A DNA stretch of 64,000 nt from positions 1-64,000 of the forward strand of contig JAMLHB010000001.1 in assembly GCA_023957375.1 (NCBI GenBank), given 5' to 3'. The notes under the pieces were generated by a model. The model was not told the origin of the DNA, searched no databases, and saw only the letters and a program-made list of their open reading frames with translations. Of this stretch, positions 16,001-24,491 are shown piece by piece. The position numbers and the translations under genes were made by a program. The stretch is from Flavobacteriales bacterium (lineage in GTDB: Bacteria > Bacteroidota > Bacteroidia > Flavobacteriales_F > PHOS-HE28). The first letter of the stretch is position 1, and each line of letters opens with the position of its first letter.

Positions 16001-19000
16001 CTGTACGTGTTGGCATCGGTGCCCACGTTGGTCCACGGGCCCGAAGCTCCATCGGTGGAAACTTGCCACTGGTAGCTGTAGCCGGTCTCCAACGGGTCGT
16101 TTGCCAGCGACAGCCCGATGTTGGTGTCGCCGCAAGCCGTTGGGCTGCTGGCCAGCGTGTTGCCCGGAGCCGGGGTGCCGGCGCAGGCCGGGGCCGCTGT
16201 GATGTTCACCAAGTAATCCTCCGTTTCACCGCTCACCGAGTTGTCCGTGCAGGAGTTGATCGGCACCTGTACGTTGCCCGTTCTCACCCGCATGATGTGC
16301 TGCCCGGCGGGGGCCGTGATCGGGATGGTGATGTTGCCGGTGAGCTGGTTGTCCACCGTGCTGGCGCCTGCATTGCTGGCGAGCACCAGTTCACCCGGGT
16401 CGTCAAAGCTGCCGTTGTCGTTGAAGTCGATCCAAACACCGTACCAGTGGTAATAGCCGTTCGGATTGTTCGGGGAGGAAGCGGAGAAGGCGTAGGTGCC
16501 CAGCTGCTGCACGTTGGCCTCCTGGGCGGGGAAGAAGCTGTAGTACGGGAAGGTGTACGGCACCGGGCTGTAGCAGCCGCTGGTGTTGTTGATCCCCGCG
16601 AAGGTGACGTTGTTGATGTACAGGCCCAAGGCACAGCCGTTGCTGCCCGTGGTGGGCGTGGTGCAGTAGCAGTTCTCGGTGTAGTACACCACCACCGGGG
16701 TGGAAGCGGCCGTGTTGCCGTCGCAGGTCACCAAGCAGCGGTACCACGTGGTGGCTGCTTGGGTAGTGCTCTCGGTGCTGGCCGTTCCCAAGCTGGTCGG
16801 GCTGGTGAAGAGTTCATCCGCCGAGGCCTCCCACTGGTAGGTTACTCCTATGCCCGGGATGGCGTTTTGCAGGCTCAGGCCGATGGTGGTGCTGGCGCAG
16901 GCCAGGGCTTTGCTGGACAGGGTGGCACCAGGAGCAGGCGTGCCCGAGCAGGCCGGGGCCGCATTGATCACGATGTCGTAGTCCTCCACTTCGCCCAAGT
17001 ACCCGTCCTCGGAGCAGGAGTTGGCATCGATGTTCACGTTCAGCGGATTGGTGGACCGCAGGCGCAGCCGGTGGGTGCCCAAGGGGGCATTGAGCGGGAT
17101 CACGATGTTGCCCGTGCTCAGGTTGGTGGCCGTGCTGATGAAGCCTGAGGTGTACACCATTTCACCGGCATCATCGAAGCTGCCGTTGTCGTTGAAGTCG
17201 ATGTACACCTTGTACAATTGGAAGGAAGCACCGCTGGCCGTGGCCGAGATGCTCACCGGGTAGCTGCCGCTCTGCTCTACCGTGGCCGTTTGCCCCGTGT
17301 AGTAGTTGTAATACGGCGGGGTGTTGTCGCACACGGTGGTGTTGTTGATGCCCGCGAAGGTGAAGTTGCCCACGTAGTTGTAGTACGCGCACATATCGTC
17401 GCTTGCGTTCATGCTGTACAGCGGCGTTTCGCAGTAGCAGCTAAGGCCCGGGTTCAGGCCCACCTGCAGCGGCGTGCTGTTGACGGTTTCACTGCTGTTG
17501 GTGCAGGTCACCACGCAGCGGTACCACGTGACGGCTGCTTGGCTGGTGGTGTAAGTGGGGTTGGTGGCACCGGAAATCGTGCTCCACGTGTTGCCGTCGG
17601 GCGAGCTTTCCCACTGGAAGGTGAGGCCGGTGAACGCCATGTTGTTCTGCAGGCCCAAGGTGAAGCCTGCATTGGCACAGATGCTGGCCGGGCCGGTGGT
17701 GTTGCCGGGGTCGGGCGTGCCGGCGCAGGGTGGGGCCGGAGTGATCTCCACCAGGTAGTCCTCGGTTTCGCCGAAGCTCGCTGCCGTACAGGCATCCGTA
17801 TCGAGTATCTCGTAATTATACATGCAACGCACGCGCATGCGTGTGATGCCTCCCAGTGCCGTGGCTGACACGTTGAAGGTGCCCGTGTAGGTAAACGGCG
17901 TGGTGGTGTTCAGCGAGCTGAACACCAGTTCGTCCCCGGTGAACTGACCATCCTGGTTGTAGTCGATCCATGCGGCGGCGCCTTCAACATCCCCATCGAT
18001 GGACACCGAGTAGGAATTGCCCGTGCTGCCTGCGTTGAGGCTGCCCATGGGCGTGGTGAAGAAGCTGTATCCGTTGGACCCACTGGTATTGTCGCAGGTG
18101 CTGGTACGGTTGATGCCCGCCATGGTCACGTTGGTGATCATGTCCGGGTAGGAACAGCCTGTGGACATGGAAGGAATACAGTAGGTCCCGCACATGCCAA
18201 TGTTTCCCATGCCCACTTCCAGCGGCGTGCTGTTGGCGGTTTCACTGCTGTTGGTGCAGGTCACCACGCAGCGGTACCACGTGGTGGCCGTCTGGTTGGC
18301 GATGTATGTGGCATCGGTGGCACCGGGGATGGCGCTCCACGTGCTGCCGTCGGGCGAGCTTTCCCACTGGTAGGTGATGCCGGTGCCCAAGTTGAAGTTC
18401 TGAAGGCCCAAGGTGAAGTTTGCACTCAGGCATGCGCTGGCCGGGCCGGTGGTATTGCCGGGGTCCGGTGTGCCTGCACAAGGGGCAGCCATCAACACGG
18501 TAACGCAGAAATCTTCCGTGGTGCCACTGCCCATGCTGGTGCAGGCATCGCCGGCACCGTTCGTATTGCCCGCGCCGCGGCTGCGCACGCGCATGCGGAT
18601 CACGTCCTCAACGGCGGTCATCGGCACGGTGATGTTCACCGAACCCGTACTTGCAGCCGTATACACTTGGGTCCACTCAGTGGCATCAAAGGTGCCATCG
18701 TTGTTCCAATCGAACCACACCGATACAATGGCGCTGGTGTAACCGTTGGTGTTCGTGTTCACCGTCAGGCTGTAAGTGTTGCCCTTGGTCAAGGAGGTGG
18801 TCTCGCTCTTCCAGGTATAGCCCGGCGAAGGCACGCAGGCTGCCGTGGTACTGGACAAGCTGCCGATGCTTACCCCCGTGATGCAGGCACCATCGCCAAA
18901 ATTCGATGTGGCGCAGTAGGGACCGCACTGGCAGCTGTTGCCCATCATCACCTCCAGTGGCGTGCTGTTGGCGGTTTCACTGCTGTTGGTGCAGGTTACC

Positions 19001-22000
19001 ACGCACCGGTACCAAGTGGTGGCCGTTTGGCTCGTGGTGTAGGTGATGCTGGTGGCACTGGGAATGGCACTCCACGTGCTGCCATCGGGGGAGCTTTCCC
19101 ACTGGAAGGTGATGCCGCTGCCCAAAAGGCCGTTCTCCACACCCAAGGTGAAGTCCGTGCTGCTGCATGCGCTGGCCGGCCCGGTGGTGTTGCCGGGGGC
19201 TGGTGTGCCGGCACAGAGCACCTGGGCGATCACCTCGAAAGTATAATCCTCAGCTTCCCCGTAATCGAGAGAGCCCAAGTCGCCGCAAGGCGTGGGGGTG
19301 GAGGCCAACCAATTGGATACCACCCGCATGCGGTGTGCCCCGGGTGCGGCATTGATCGGCACGGTGAAGGTGCCCGTGCCGGTGACCACGTATGCCGCCG
19401 AGTTGTAAACCATTTCACCCGGGTCGTTGAAGCTCATGTTGTTGTTCCAATCGATCCAGATCCCCTTGCCTCCGTCGCTGGAACTGGATGCAATGGAGAA
19501 GCTCACCGCCTGCCCTTGCACTTGCGATGCGGACTGGGCCGTAAAGTCCGTGTAGGTGGCTACACCGGAGGAGTTGTTGATGTTGGTGACACCGCCGGTG
19601 GTGGTGAAGTTCCCGATCCCGTAGGAGGTGCTGGTGGAGGTGACGGGGCAATATCCCGTGTAGAAGGCCACCGGGCCCGCCCAAGGGCTGAATTCACCGC
19701 CGCCGCAATCGGCGCGCACGTATAATGTATAGTTGGTGTTCGCCGTCAGGCCGGTGGCACTGGCCGTGGTAACGCCCGCAGCCGTGGTGCCGCTGAAGTC
19801 AGGGCTGGGGTCTCCGCCCACGCCGCTGCTGCGCACTTCCCACTGGTAGCCGTTGGCAGGGTTGCTGGGGCTCGCCGTCCAGGAGAAGTCCGAAGTGGTG
19901 GGGGTCACGGTGCCCATCGTCAAAGCCGTCGGATCCACGCATTCGGGGGCTAAGCCCAAGGCGATCTCATCCACGATCAGTACGTCCATGTCCATATCGG
20001 AGTAGGCGTGGAAGCCGATGTAGTAGGTGCCGGATGCGGCGGGTGTGAAATCCACCGTGTTCAGCGCGTTGGTCGTTCCGCTGATCACTCCATGGTCGAA
20101 CAGCAAGTTGGTCATGGAGGAGGAGGCTGCCGAGGTGCCGTAGAACACGTTCATCTTTTCCACATACTGGGTGCCGCCATCATTGCCGTAGCGGTAGGTA
20201 AGCCGGTAGGACGTGCCGCCTACAAGCTCCACCCCTTGGGTATAGAGCCACGAATCGCCATTGTTGTTGGAATCAAATCCATAGTAGGCGATATTGCCGG
20301 TGTAGGGAACGCCCCAAACGGTGGCCGCGATCGTCTCCCATGCGCTCCCAGCAAGGGTTTCCAAGCTCATGCATTGCGGGATGGCCGGGGGCGTGGCCAG
20401 GTCGAAGTTCTCGCTGTAGGGGGGCGTTGCAAGCCCGCAGGCCGTCATGAAGGTTGCCGAGGAAGCCCAGTTGCTCAGGTCACCGGACCCGCAATCGGCA
20501 CGCACAAAGAGTTGATAGGGCGTGTTTTGCGTCAAGGCTGCGGTGCTTGCGTAGAGGATCCCTGCAGCAGTAGTGCCGTTGTCCACCACCGTGTTGAGGG
20601 CATCCCGCACTTCCCACTGGTAACCGTCGGCCGGGTTGCTGGGGCTGGCATCCCACGAGAGGTCCGCAGAGGTGGTGGTGATGTTGGATGCATTCAAGTT
20701 GGTCGGCACAAAACAGGTCGGCGTCGCAGTTATGTTCACCAAGTAATCCCGCGTGCTGCCAAAGGTTACTGAAGCGCAGGCATCGCCCGCGGCGAAGGCA
20801 GAGTTGTACTTGCTCCTTACGCGCATCTTGGTATTGCCCAACAGGGCGCCGCCGGGTATGCTGATGCTGCCTGTGATCACCACGTTGTCGCCGCTGCCCA
20901 AGGCCGTGTATTCTCCGGCATCGAAGGTGCCGCTCTGGTCATAGTCGATCCAAACGCCCACGTATTCGGTGCCACCGTTGCCCACGCCTACGGACATGCT
21001 GTACACCAATGTCTGGCTCAGGTCGGGCACGGCGTTCTGCACGCCGGAACGGTCCGCATACACGGGGGTGCAGGTTTGCCCGGGGTCGTTCAAGGTTCCA
21101 AGCAATACCGAGGCTATGTTGTCGCCGGAGCAACTGCTCGTGGGTGGGGTGCAGTAGCAGACCGTGAACGGGTTCATACCCACTTGCAATGGTGCGCTGG
21201 TACCCGTGCCGTTGCCCGCACAAGTAACCTGGCACTGATACCACGTAGTGGCCGATTGGCTCGCGATGTAGGTGCTATTGGTGGCACCGGGGATGGCGCT
21301 CCACGTGCTGCCGTCGGGCGAGCTTTCCCACTGGTAGGTTACGCCTGAACCCAAAGTGGGGGTCTGCAGGCCGAGGGTGAAGTTCACACTGGGGCAAATG
21401 TTGGCCGGCCCGGTGGTGTTGCCGGGGGCGGGTGTGCCGGCGCAAGCACTCGCCACTTGCCAGCCAATGCGTACATTGGGGCGTGTCGTGGTGCTTGTGC
21501 CTGATTGCCCTGCATTGCCGCATACCCCCGCTGCATCAGCACGGTACCAGCGGCTGAACGTGGCACCGCTCAGGGTAGCCGTCCACTGCGTGGCGGCATT
21601 GCTGGAATAACCGGTATTGTTCAAGCAGGTCTCAATCACCAAGTTGTCGCTGCCGTTCCATAGAAACGGCGCTGTGAGCGCAGTTTGGTTCCAACCCACT
21701 ACCGGGGTCAGCGTTACCGGCGTGGAACTGCCCACTTGGCCCGTGGTGACCCATGCGGTAAGCGGGTTTGCTGCCGTGGTGGTGTACACCTTCACGTTCC
21801 ATCCGGTCAATGGATTAGTCGCGTTCAGGTTGGTCACATTGAACCCGATTGATTCAATGTTGCTGGCCGGTGCCACCCCTGCCGCTGTCAATTCAGCGGC
21901 CGTGATGAAGAATTGGTGCCGTGCACCATAATAGAAATTGCCCATGGGGGCTGGGTAGCCCGTGCTGCTGTTGCTCGCTGTGCCGCTGCCCACGATGGAG

Positions 22001-22101
22001 TAGGTTTGGGCAAGGCTGGCCAAGGGCAGCAGCAGGCATGCGGCCAGCAGTGCGGCCGCCCACCGCCGCACCTGATCTATTGTGTCACTTCGGTACTTCA
22101 T
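13003..22101 (-). CDS. Giant secreted modular adhesin-like protein with C-terminal T9SS sorting domain
   Basis: The protein has 3032 residues. I chose the ATG at 22101 because it begins MKYRSDTIDQ followed by the signal-peptide core WAAALLAACLLLPLASLAQ; the 47 upstream in-frame codons are proline- and histidine-rich and unlike a leader. Modules include six Ig-like repeats, each preceded by a CAGTPAPGNTTGPA-type linker and containing YQWESSPDGSTW, and seven GEVED-type domains ending in GETEDY, GEVEDY or variants. There are two fibronectin-III modules (about 20720-20440 and 19940-19640), a PPC-like domain (15430-15030), an NDAC-type domain and a CARDB-like domain (14610-14290). The last 80 residues (NLWPNPVRDG...) match T9SS type A sorting domains: export through the outer membrane, then removal of the domain. 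It is a surface protein; its ligand is unknown. Confidence 0.93.
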   Translation of the reverse strand: MKYRSDTIDQVRRWAAALLAACLLLPLASLAQTYSIVGSGTASNSSTGYPAPMGNFYYGARHQFFITAAELTAAGVAPASNIESIGFNVTNLNATNPLTGWNVKVYTTTAANPLTAWVTTGQVGSSTPVTLTPVVGWNQTALTAPFLWNGSDNLVIETCLNNTGYSSNAATQWTATLSGATFSRWYRADAAGVCGNAGQSGTSTTTRPNVRIGWQVASACAGTPAPGNTTGPANICPSVNFTLGLQTPTLGSGVTYQWESSPDGSTWSAIPGATNSTYIASQSATTWYQCQVTCAGNGTGTSAPLQVGMNPFTVCYCTPPTSSCSGDNIASVLLGTLNDPGQTCTPVYADRSGVQNAVPDLSQTLVYSMSVGVGNGGTEYVGVWIDYDQSGTFDAGEYTALGSGDNVVITGSISIPGGALLGNTKMRVRSKYNSAFAAGDACASVTFGSTRDYLVNITATPTCFVPTNLNASNITTTSADLSWDASPSNPADGYQWEVRDALNTVVDNGTTAAGILYASTAALTQNTPYQLFVRADCGSGDLSNWASSATFMTACGLATPPYSENFDLATPPAIPQCMSLETLAGSAWETIAATVWGVPYTGNIAYYGFDSNNNGDSWLYTQGVELVGGTSYRLTYRYGNDGGTQYVEKMNVFYGTSAASSSMTNLLFDHGVISGTTNALNTVDFTPAASGTYYIGFHAYSDMDMDVLIVDEIALGLAPECVDPTALTMGTVTPTTSDFSWTASPSNPANGYQWEVRSSGVGGDPSPDFSGTTAAGVTTASATGLTANTNYTLYVRADCGGGEFSPWAGPVAFYTGYCPVTSTSTSYGIGNFTTTGGVTNINNSSGVATYTDFTAQSASQVQGQAVSFSIASSSSDGGKGIWIDWNNNMSFNDPGEMVYNSAAYVVTGTGTFTVPINAAPGAHRMRVVSNWLASTPTPCGDLGSLDYGEAEDYTFEVIAQVLCAGTPAPGNTTGPASACSSTDFTLGVENGLLGSGITFQWESSPDGSTWSAIPSATSITYTTSQTATTWYRCVVTCTNSSETANSTPLEVMMGNSCQCGPYCATSNFGDGACITGVSIGSLSSTTAACVPSPGYTWKSETTSLTKGNTYSLTVNTNTNGYTSAIVSVWFDWNNDGTFDATEWTQVYTAASTGSVNITVPMTAVEDVIRMRVRSRGAGNTNGAGDACTSMGSGTTEDFCVTVLMAAPCAGTPDPGNTTGPASACLSANFTLGLQNFNLGTGITYQWESSPDGSTWSAIPGATDATYIANQTATTWYRCVVTCTNSSETANSTPLEVGMGNIGMCGTYCIPSMSTGCSYPDMITNVTMAGINRTSTCDNTSGSNGYSFFTTPMGSLNAGSTGNSYSVSIDGDVEGAAAWIDYNQDGQFTGDELVFSSLNTTTPFTYTGTFNVSATALGGITRMRVRCMYNYEILDTDACTAASFGETEDYLVEITPAPPCAGTPDPGNTTGPASICANAGFTLGLQNNMAFTGLTFQWESSPDGNTWSTISGATNPTYTTSQAAVTWYRCVVTCTNSSETVNSTPLQVGLNPGLSCYCETPLYSMNASDDMCAYYNYVGNFTFAGINNTTVCDNTPPYYNYYTGQTATVEQSGSYPVSISATASGASFQLYKVYIDFNDNGSFDDAGEMVYTSGFISTATNLSTGNIVIPLNAPLGTHRLRLRSTNPLNVNIDANSCSEDGYLGEVEDYDIVINAAPACSGTPAPGATLSSKALACASTTIGLSLQNAIPGIGVTYQWEASADELFTSPTSLGTASTESTTQAATTWYRCLVTCDGNTAASTPVVVYYTENCYCTTPTTGSNGCALGLYINNVTFAGINNTSGCYSPVPYTFPYYSFFPAQEANVQQLGTYAFSASSPNNPNGYYHWYGVWIDFNDNGSFDDPGELVLASNAGASTVDNQLTGNITIPITAPAGQHIMRVRTGNVQVPINSCTDNSVSGETEDYLVNITAAPACAGTPAPGNTLASSPTACGDTNIGLSLANDPLETGYSYQWQVSTDGASGPWTNVGTDANTYSTTQSVTTWYQCVVTCANGGASAASNPVQVTQNAPSACYCTPAITSNVEPICNVTFVGINNTVSGATSPPPTNAVLDFTSMVANVSPGSSYPISLTGNSDGSFTNYFTAFFDWDRNGTFETVVPIGSFTGSNCGTVVSGTINVPVTAQGGSSHMRIIKNWNSSPTDPCGSYSFGQVHDYTVMVEVSNQTCATAMAVTCGQSYGGYTVNIPHSMPSGACPFNGAASTGGQNWWTYTATGNDAVTFSTCGNAGFDTRISVFSGADCDNLTCMAMNDDSPGCSAGSSEVSINTTTGSTYWIAVHGAGAAEGSYQLYVSCGAVCAAPSNDACAGATALANNLRDGSNTPATYTNACATVDGPTACSGTMPVSGVWFSFSTDDYGHALVTLLDHSDDPQYTATSLDYAVYSGACSGLGATAEVACATDANGFNVLNLTPNTNYLLLVYNNGSAGVSGTFGLMLEHAAHNDASIAALLSPAPGLLCSSTMAPMVTLLNNGDNDLTSVQINYGLSGGPVHTYNWTGNLAYGQSANVTLPSVPTVSGVGQTLAVSTSLPNGVADDMPANDSQSIIVDAGGEPVVLKVQTDNDASFFYWEIYDQAFSMVATGGYYPLPNNLYSETLCLSTDNGNCYSLALYDDNGDGLCCSNGNGFWELRTVSGRLLLRDLFDGSIDGYSSPSGSTQTPSYGSGHNFCLPAGPSRIMAYECGVFTNGMYDKVYSNKVTGATQYQFEFSNPDAGYMRRIARPHNYVVFYEMVSSPLVPGVVYFTRVRTNEAGPLASAHWGSGCDLGLGIAQVVQCTQLIQAPAYGHSCNETRSFTAPYNYLYARPVTGATTYTFKITGDDGNYNSGIEFVRSTYILALGWGTAEAPALTDQTTYQVQVRVTVNGIEGAYCGNVCNVVIDNNPGLGGQVLPTLGNANLWPNPVRDGLVNMDLQGLQGADQRISVDIQDIYGQQVFAKEFGNSGERFSTILQLPKDIAAGVYMVNITVNGQRSVQRLSIIK

Positions 22102-22276
22102 GTTCTTGGGGTTTTGGTTTAGGTCAAGCGTTGCAGTTACGGGTTTGTATCTTGCATGGCTGCGGCACAGGGTGCCGGGCATGGTGGTGGGTTGCTTGGG
22201 CCGTGGGGTGGGGTGGTGGGTTGGGGGGCGAAGCGGCCACAATGTATGCGGATGAAAATTTTACAAGCAATAACAC

Positions 22277-22300
22277 AATAGTTTTCAACAGGAGGCAACC
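22277..22300 (-). promoter_or_regulatory. Upstream element shared by the two giant adhesin genes (copy 2)
   Basis: The minus strand reads GGTTGCCTCCTGTTGAAAAC, then TATT. It matches 11679-11702 at 22 of 24 bases and sits at a similar distance from its gene (176 versus 191 bases). Confidence 0.45.
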
Positions 22301-22656
22301 GATCCTTTTTCGCGCGTCCTGCCGCCGTTGATGGTGCCGGGTGAAAAGTGGAGAATGCCGCACCGGAATTGATATTTTGAAAAACTGATCAGGTCTTGTG
22401 CCGCAAAACTTTCCGTGTTGCGTGAACGATGTATCAGTGGGATTGTTGATAACTTTTATCCATTCAGCTGCCTTTATCCATGAATATCCTCGAAAAGCCC
22501 ACCCCTTGGAGACGGTATTTGGTGTGCCCTTCCCCGTTTCGGGTTGAAGCCGAAGCCATCGTGCACTCCGGAACCTTCAGACCAATTGGCTCCTTGGCAA
22601 GTGGGCCACTTGCAACAGCAGTTGCCCCAGCTATGGGTTCCGATGAGGCAATGGGA

Positions 22657-22673
22657 GCGCGCTGCAAGCGCGC
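22657..22673. repeat. Small hairpin GCGCGCT-GCA-AGCGCGC
   Basis: A 7-bp perfect inverted repeat with a GCA loop. It shares its core with the longer hairpin at 22824-22850. Confidence 0.5.
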
Positions 22674-22684
22674 AACGCCATTAG

Positions 22685-22793
22685 GTTAAGGGAGGAAGAA
22701 CACTGTTGTAGCACAAGCTTCCAGCCTATGGAACGACAACATCGCAGGCTGGAAGCCTGTGGTCCATGGTCCGTTGATAAATGCTCCCTTAAC
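22685..22793. repeat. 109-bp MITE-like element with nested inverted repeats
   Basis: The outer arms GTTAAGGGAG (22685-22694) and CTCCCTTAAC (22784-22793) are perfect. Inside, GCTTCCAGCCT (22717-22727) and AGGCTGGAAGC (22746-22756) form a second perfect pair. It encodes no protein. It resembles other short palindromic repeats whose core reads GGCTGGAAGCC. Confidence 0.6.
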
Positions 22794-22823
22794 TGAATGA
22801 CATTGTGCAAGCACGCCGGGTGC

Positions 22824-22850
22824 TTCGCCCGCGCTGCAAGCGCGGGCGAA
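22824..22850. repeat. Perfect 12-bp hairpin
   Basis: TTCGCCCGCGCT and AGCGCGGGCGAA surround the loop GCA. It belongs to the same family as 22657-22673 and lacks a T-run on either side, so a terminator role is doubtful. Confidence 0.55.
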
Positions 22851-22937
22851 TTGGGTCAGGCCCGCAGTGACGCACAAAGCATGGTGCCTGTCCGGCGGTG
22901 ACGTACACGTCATGGCGGGCTAGGCACCCGATGCCCG

Positions 22938-22945
22938 TAGCTTTG
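22938..22945 (+). promoter_or_regulatory. panB promoter -7 element TAGCTTTG
   Basis: Perfect match to the Bacteroidota -7 consensus TANNTTTG, 21 bases before the chosen panB ATG. It implies a 5' leader of roughly 15 bases and supports that start. Confidence 0.65.
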
Positions 22946-22966
22946 TGCGCCCAACAGCCTACCACC

Positions 22967-23785
22967 ATGAGCAGCGCCATGAAGGACATCAAACGGGTCA
23001 CCACGCATACCGTGCAGGAACTCAAGCAGAAAGGCATCCCCATTGCCATGATCACCGCCTACGATTACTCCATGGCGCGCCTGATGGACAGCGCGGGCGT
23101 GGACGTGATCCTGGTGGGCGACAGCGCCAGCAACGTGATGGCCGGGCACGAAACCACCCTGCCCATCACCCTGGACCAGATGATCTACCACGCCGGCAGC
23201 GTGGTGCGCGGCTGTGCGCGGGCCTTGGTGGTGGTGGACCTGCCCTTCGGCACCTACCAGGGCAATTCCAAGGGGGCGCTCAACTCGGCCATCCGCATCA
23301 TGAAGGAAAGCGGCGCCCATGCCGTGAAGCTCGAAGGCGGCGCCGAGGTGATCGACAGCGTGGAGCGCATCCTTACCGCAGGCATCCCGGTGATGGGCCA
23401 CCTGGGGCTCACCCCGCAGAGCATCTACAAGTTCGGCACCTACGTGGTGCGCGCCAAGGAAGAGGCCGAGGCTGAGCGCCTGCGCCGCGATGCCAAGCTG
23501 CTCGAAGAGGCCGGTTGCTTCGCCCTGGTGCTGGAGAAGATCCCCGCACGCTTAGCCGAAGAGGTGGCCAAGAGCATTTCCATCCCGGTGATCGGTATCG
23601 GCGCCGGCGGCGGCGTGGACGGGCAAGTGCTGGTGATGCACGACATGCTGGGCATCAACAAGGAGTTCAACCCGCGCTTCCTGCGCCGTTATGCCGACCT
23701 CTACACGGTGATCACGGGGGCGGTGGAGCACTATGTGCGCGATGTGCGCAGCAGGGATTTCCCCAACGACGATGAGCAATACTGA
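22967..23785 (+). CDS. panB: 3-methyl-2-oxobutanoate hydroxymethyltransferase
   Basis: PanB transfers a hydroxymethyl group from 5,10-methylene-tetrahydrofolate to 2-oxoisovalerate to form ketopantoate, the first committed step of pantothenate and CoA synthesis in the cytosol. The 272-residue product has the family length and conserved blocks: ITAYDYSMA, the metal-binding [35 protein letters not shown] and LVLEKIP with the catalytic-base glutamate. I chose the ATG at 22967 because a perfect TANNTTTG element ends 21 bases before it; an ATG four codons later is a weaker alternative. The gene overlaps the following pseudouridine synthase by 14 bases, so the two are probably co-transcribed, although they share no pathway. 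Confidence 0.96.
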   Translation: MSSAMKDIKRVTTHTVQELKQKGIPIAMITAYDYSMARLMDSAGVDVILVGDSASNVMAGHETTLPITLDQMIYHAGSVVRGCARALVVVDLPFGTYQGNSKGALNSAIRIMKESGAHAVKLEGGAEVIDSVERILTAGIPVMGHLGLTPQSIYKFGTYVVRAKEEAEAERLRRDAKLLEEAGCFALVLEKIPARLAEEVAKSISIPVIGIGAGGGVDGQVLVMHDMLGINKEFNPRFLRRYADLYTVITGAVEHYVRDVRSRDFPNDDEQY

Positions 23786-24446
23786 CGGCCCGCCGTTGGA
23801 CATCGTGTTCCGCGATGCCCACCTGCTGGCCGTGAACAAGCCCCCGGGCATGGCCGTGCAGCCTGACCGCACCGGCGACGCCTGCCTGCTGGACCTGGTG
23901 AGCACCGCCTTTCCCGCTGCAGCCATCGGAAGTCCCCACCGCCTGGACCGGCCGGTGAGCGGCTTGGTGGTGCTGACCTTGGATGCCGGAACCTTGAGCG
24001 CCATGGACCAGCTGTTCCGCGAACGGCGGGTGACCAAAACCTACCTGGCCGTGGTGGAAGGCATCACCGCGCAGGAAGGCACACTGGCCCACCGCTTAGT
24101 GCACCGGGGCGGCACCCGCAAAGCCACCGTGGCCGCCGACAACGGGGGAAAGAAGGTGGAACTGCGCTTTCGCGTGCGCCACACCGGCGAGCGCTACACC
24201 TTGCTGGAAGTAGAGCCGCAGGGCGGCGCGTTCCACCAGATCCGTGCGCAGCTGGCCGCCATGGGGCATCCGATCAAGGGGGACGTGAAGTACGGTGCAC
24301 GCCGTGGCGAACGGGACCGCAGCATCGCCCTGCACGCCTGGCGACTGGCTTTCGTGCACCCGGTAACCGGCCTGCCGGTGGAGGTGGAGGCCCCGCTGCC
24401 CGAAGGTTCGCTCTTGAAGAAGCTCTTTGCCGCGCCGGAAAGGTGA
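23772..24446 (+). CDS. RluA-family pseudouridine synthase
   Basis: The 224-residue protein belongs to the RluA family, which converts uridine to pseudouridine in rRNA or tRNA. The catalytic aspartate lies in [10 protein letters not shown] (residues 56-65, Asp59), a variant of the usual HRLDxxTSG in which Pro-Val replaces the residues before Ser-Gly. Further family blocks are VNKPPGMAV near the N-terminus and the [15 protein letters not shown] block. There is no N-terminal S4 RNA-binding domain, so it is a short single-domain member and the target uridine cannot be assigned. The start overlaps the end of panB by 14 bases, which suggests translational coupling. Confidence 0.92.
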   Translation: MSNTDGPPLDIVFRDAHLLAVNKPPGMAVQPDRTGDACLLDLVSTAFPAAAIGSPHRLDRPVSGLVVLTLDAGTLSAMDQLFRERRVTKTYLAVVEGITAQEGTLAHRLVHRGGTRKATVAADNGGKKVELRFRVRHTGERYTLLEVEPQGGAFHQIRAQLAAMGHPIKGDVKYGARRGERDRSIALHAWRLAFVHPVTGLPVEVEAPLPEGSLLKKLFAAPER

Positions 24447-24491
24447 GCGGATCCGCCGACCGGCCCAAGTGCGAACGGGTATTACCCCTCC

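Larger units (their letters stand above)
22102..22966. other. Spacer with nested inverted repeats, no gene seen
   Basis: This 865-bp stretch lies between the divergent giant adhesin gene and panB. It contains the shared upstream element (22277-22300), a MITE-like double inverted repeat (22685-22793), two GCGCTGCAAGCGC-core hairpins (22657-22673 and 22824-22850), a short inverted repeat GGTGCCT/AGGCACC (22883-22928) and the panB promoter. No open frame here looks protein-like. Confidence 0.75.

Noticed and set aside
14428..17148. A 906-codon plus-strand frame opposite the second giant gene
   Set aside because: It is a phase-matched mirror of a gene with clear signal peptide, domains and sorting sequence; the composition is that of an antisense artefact.
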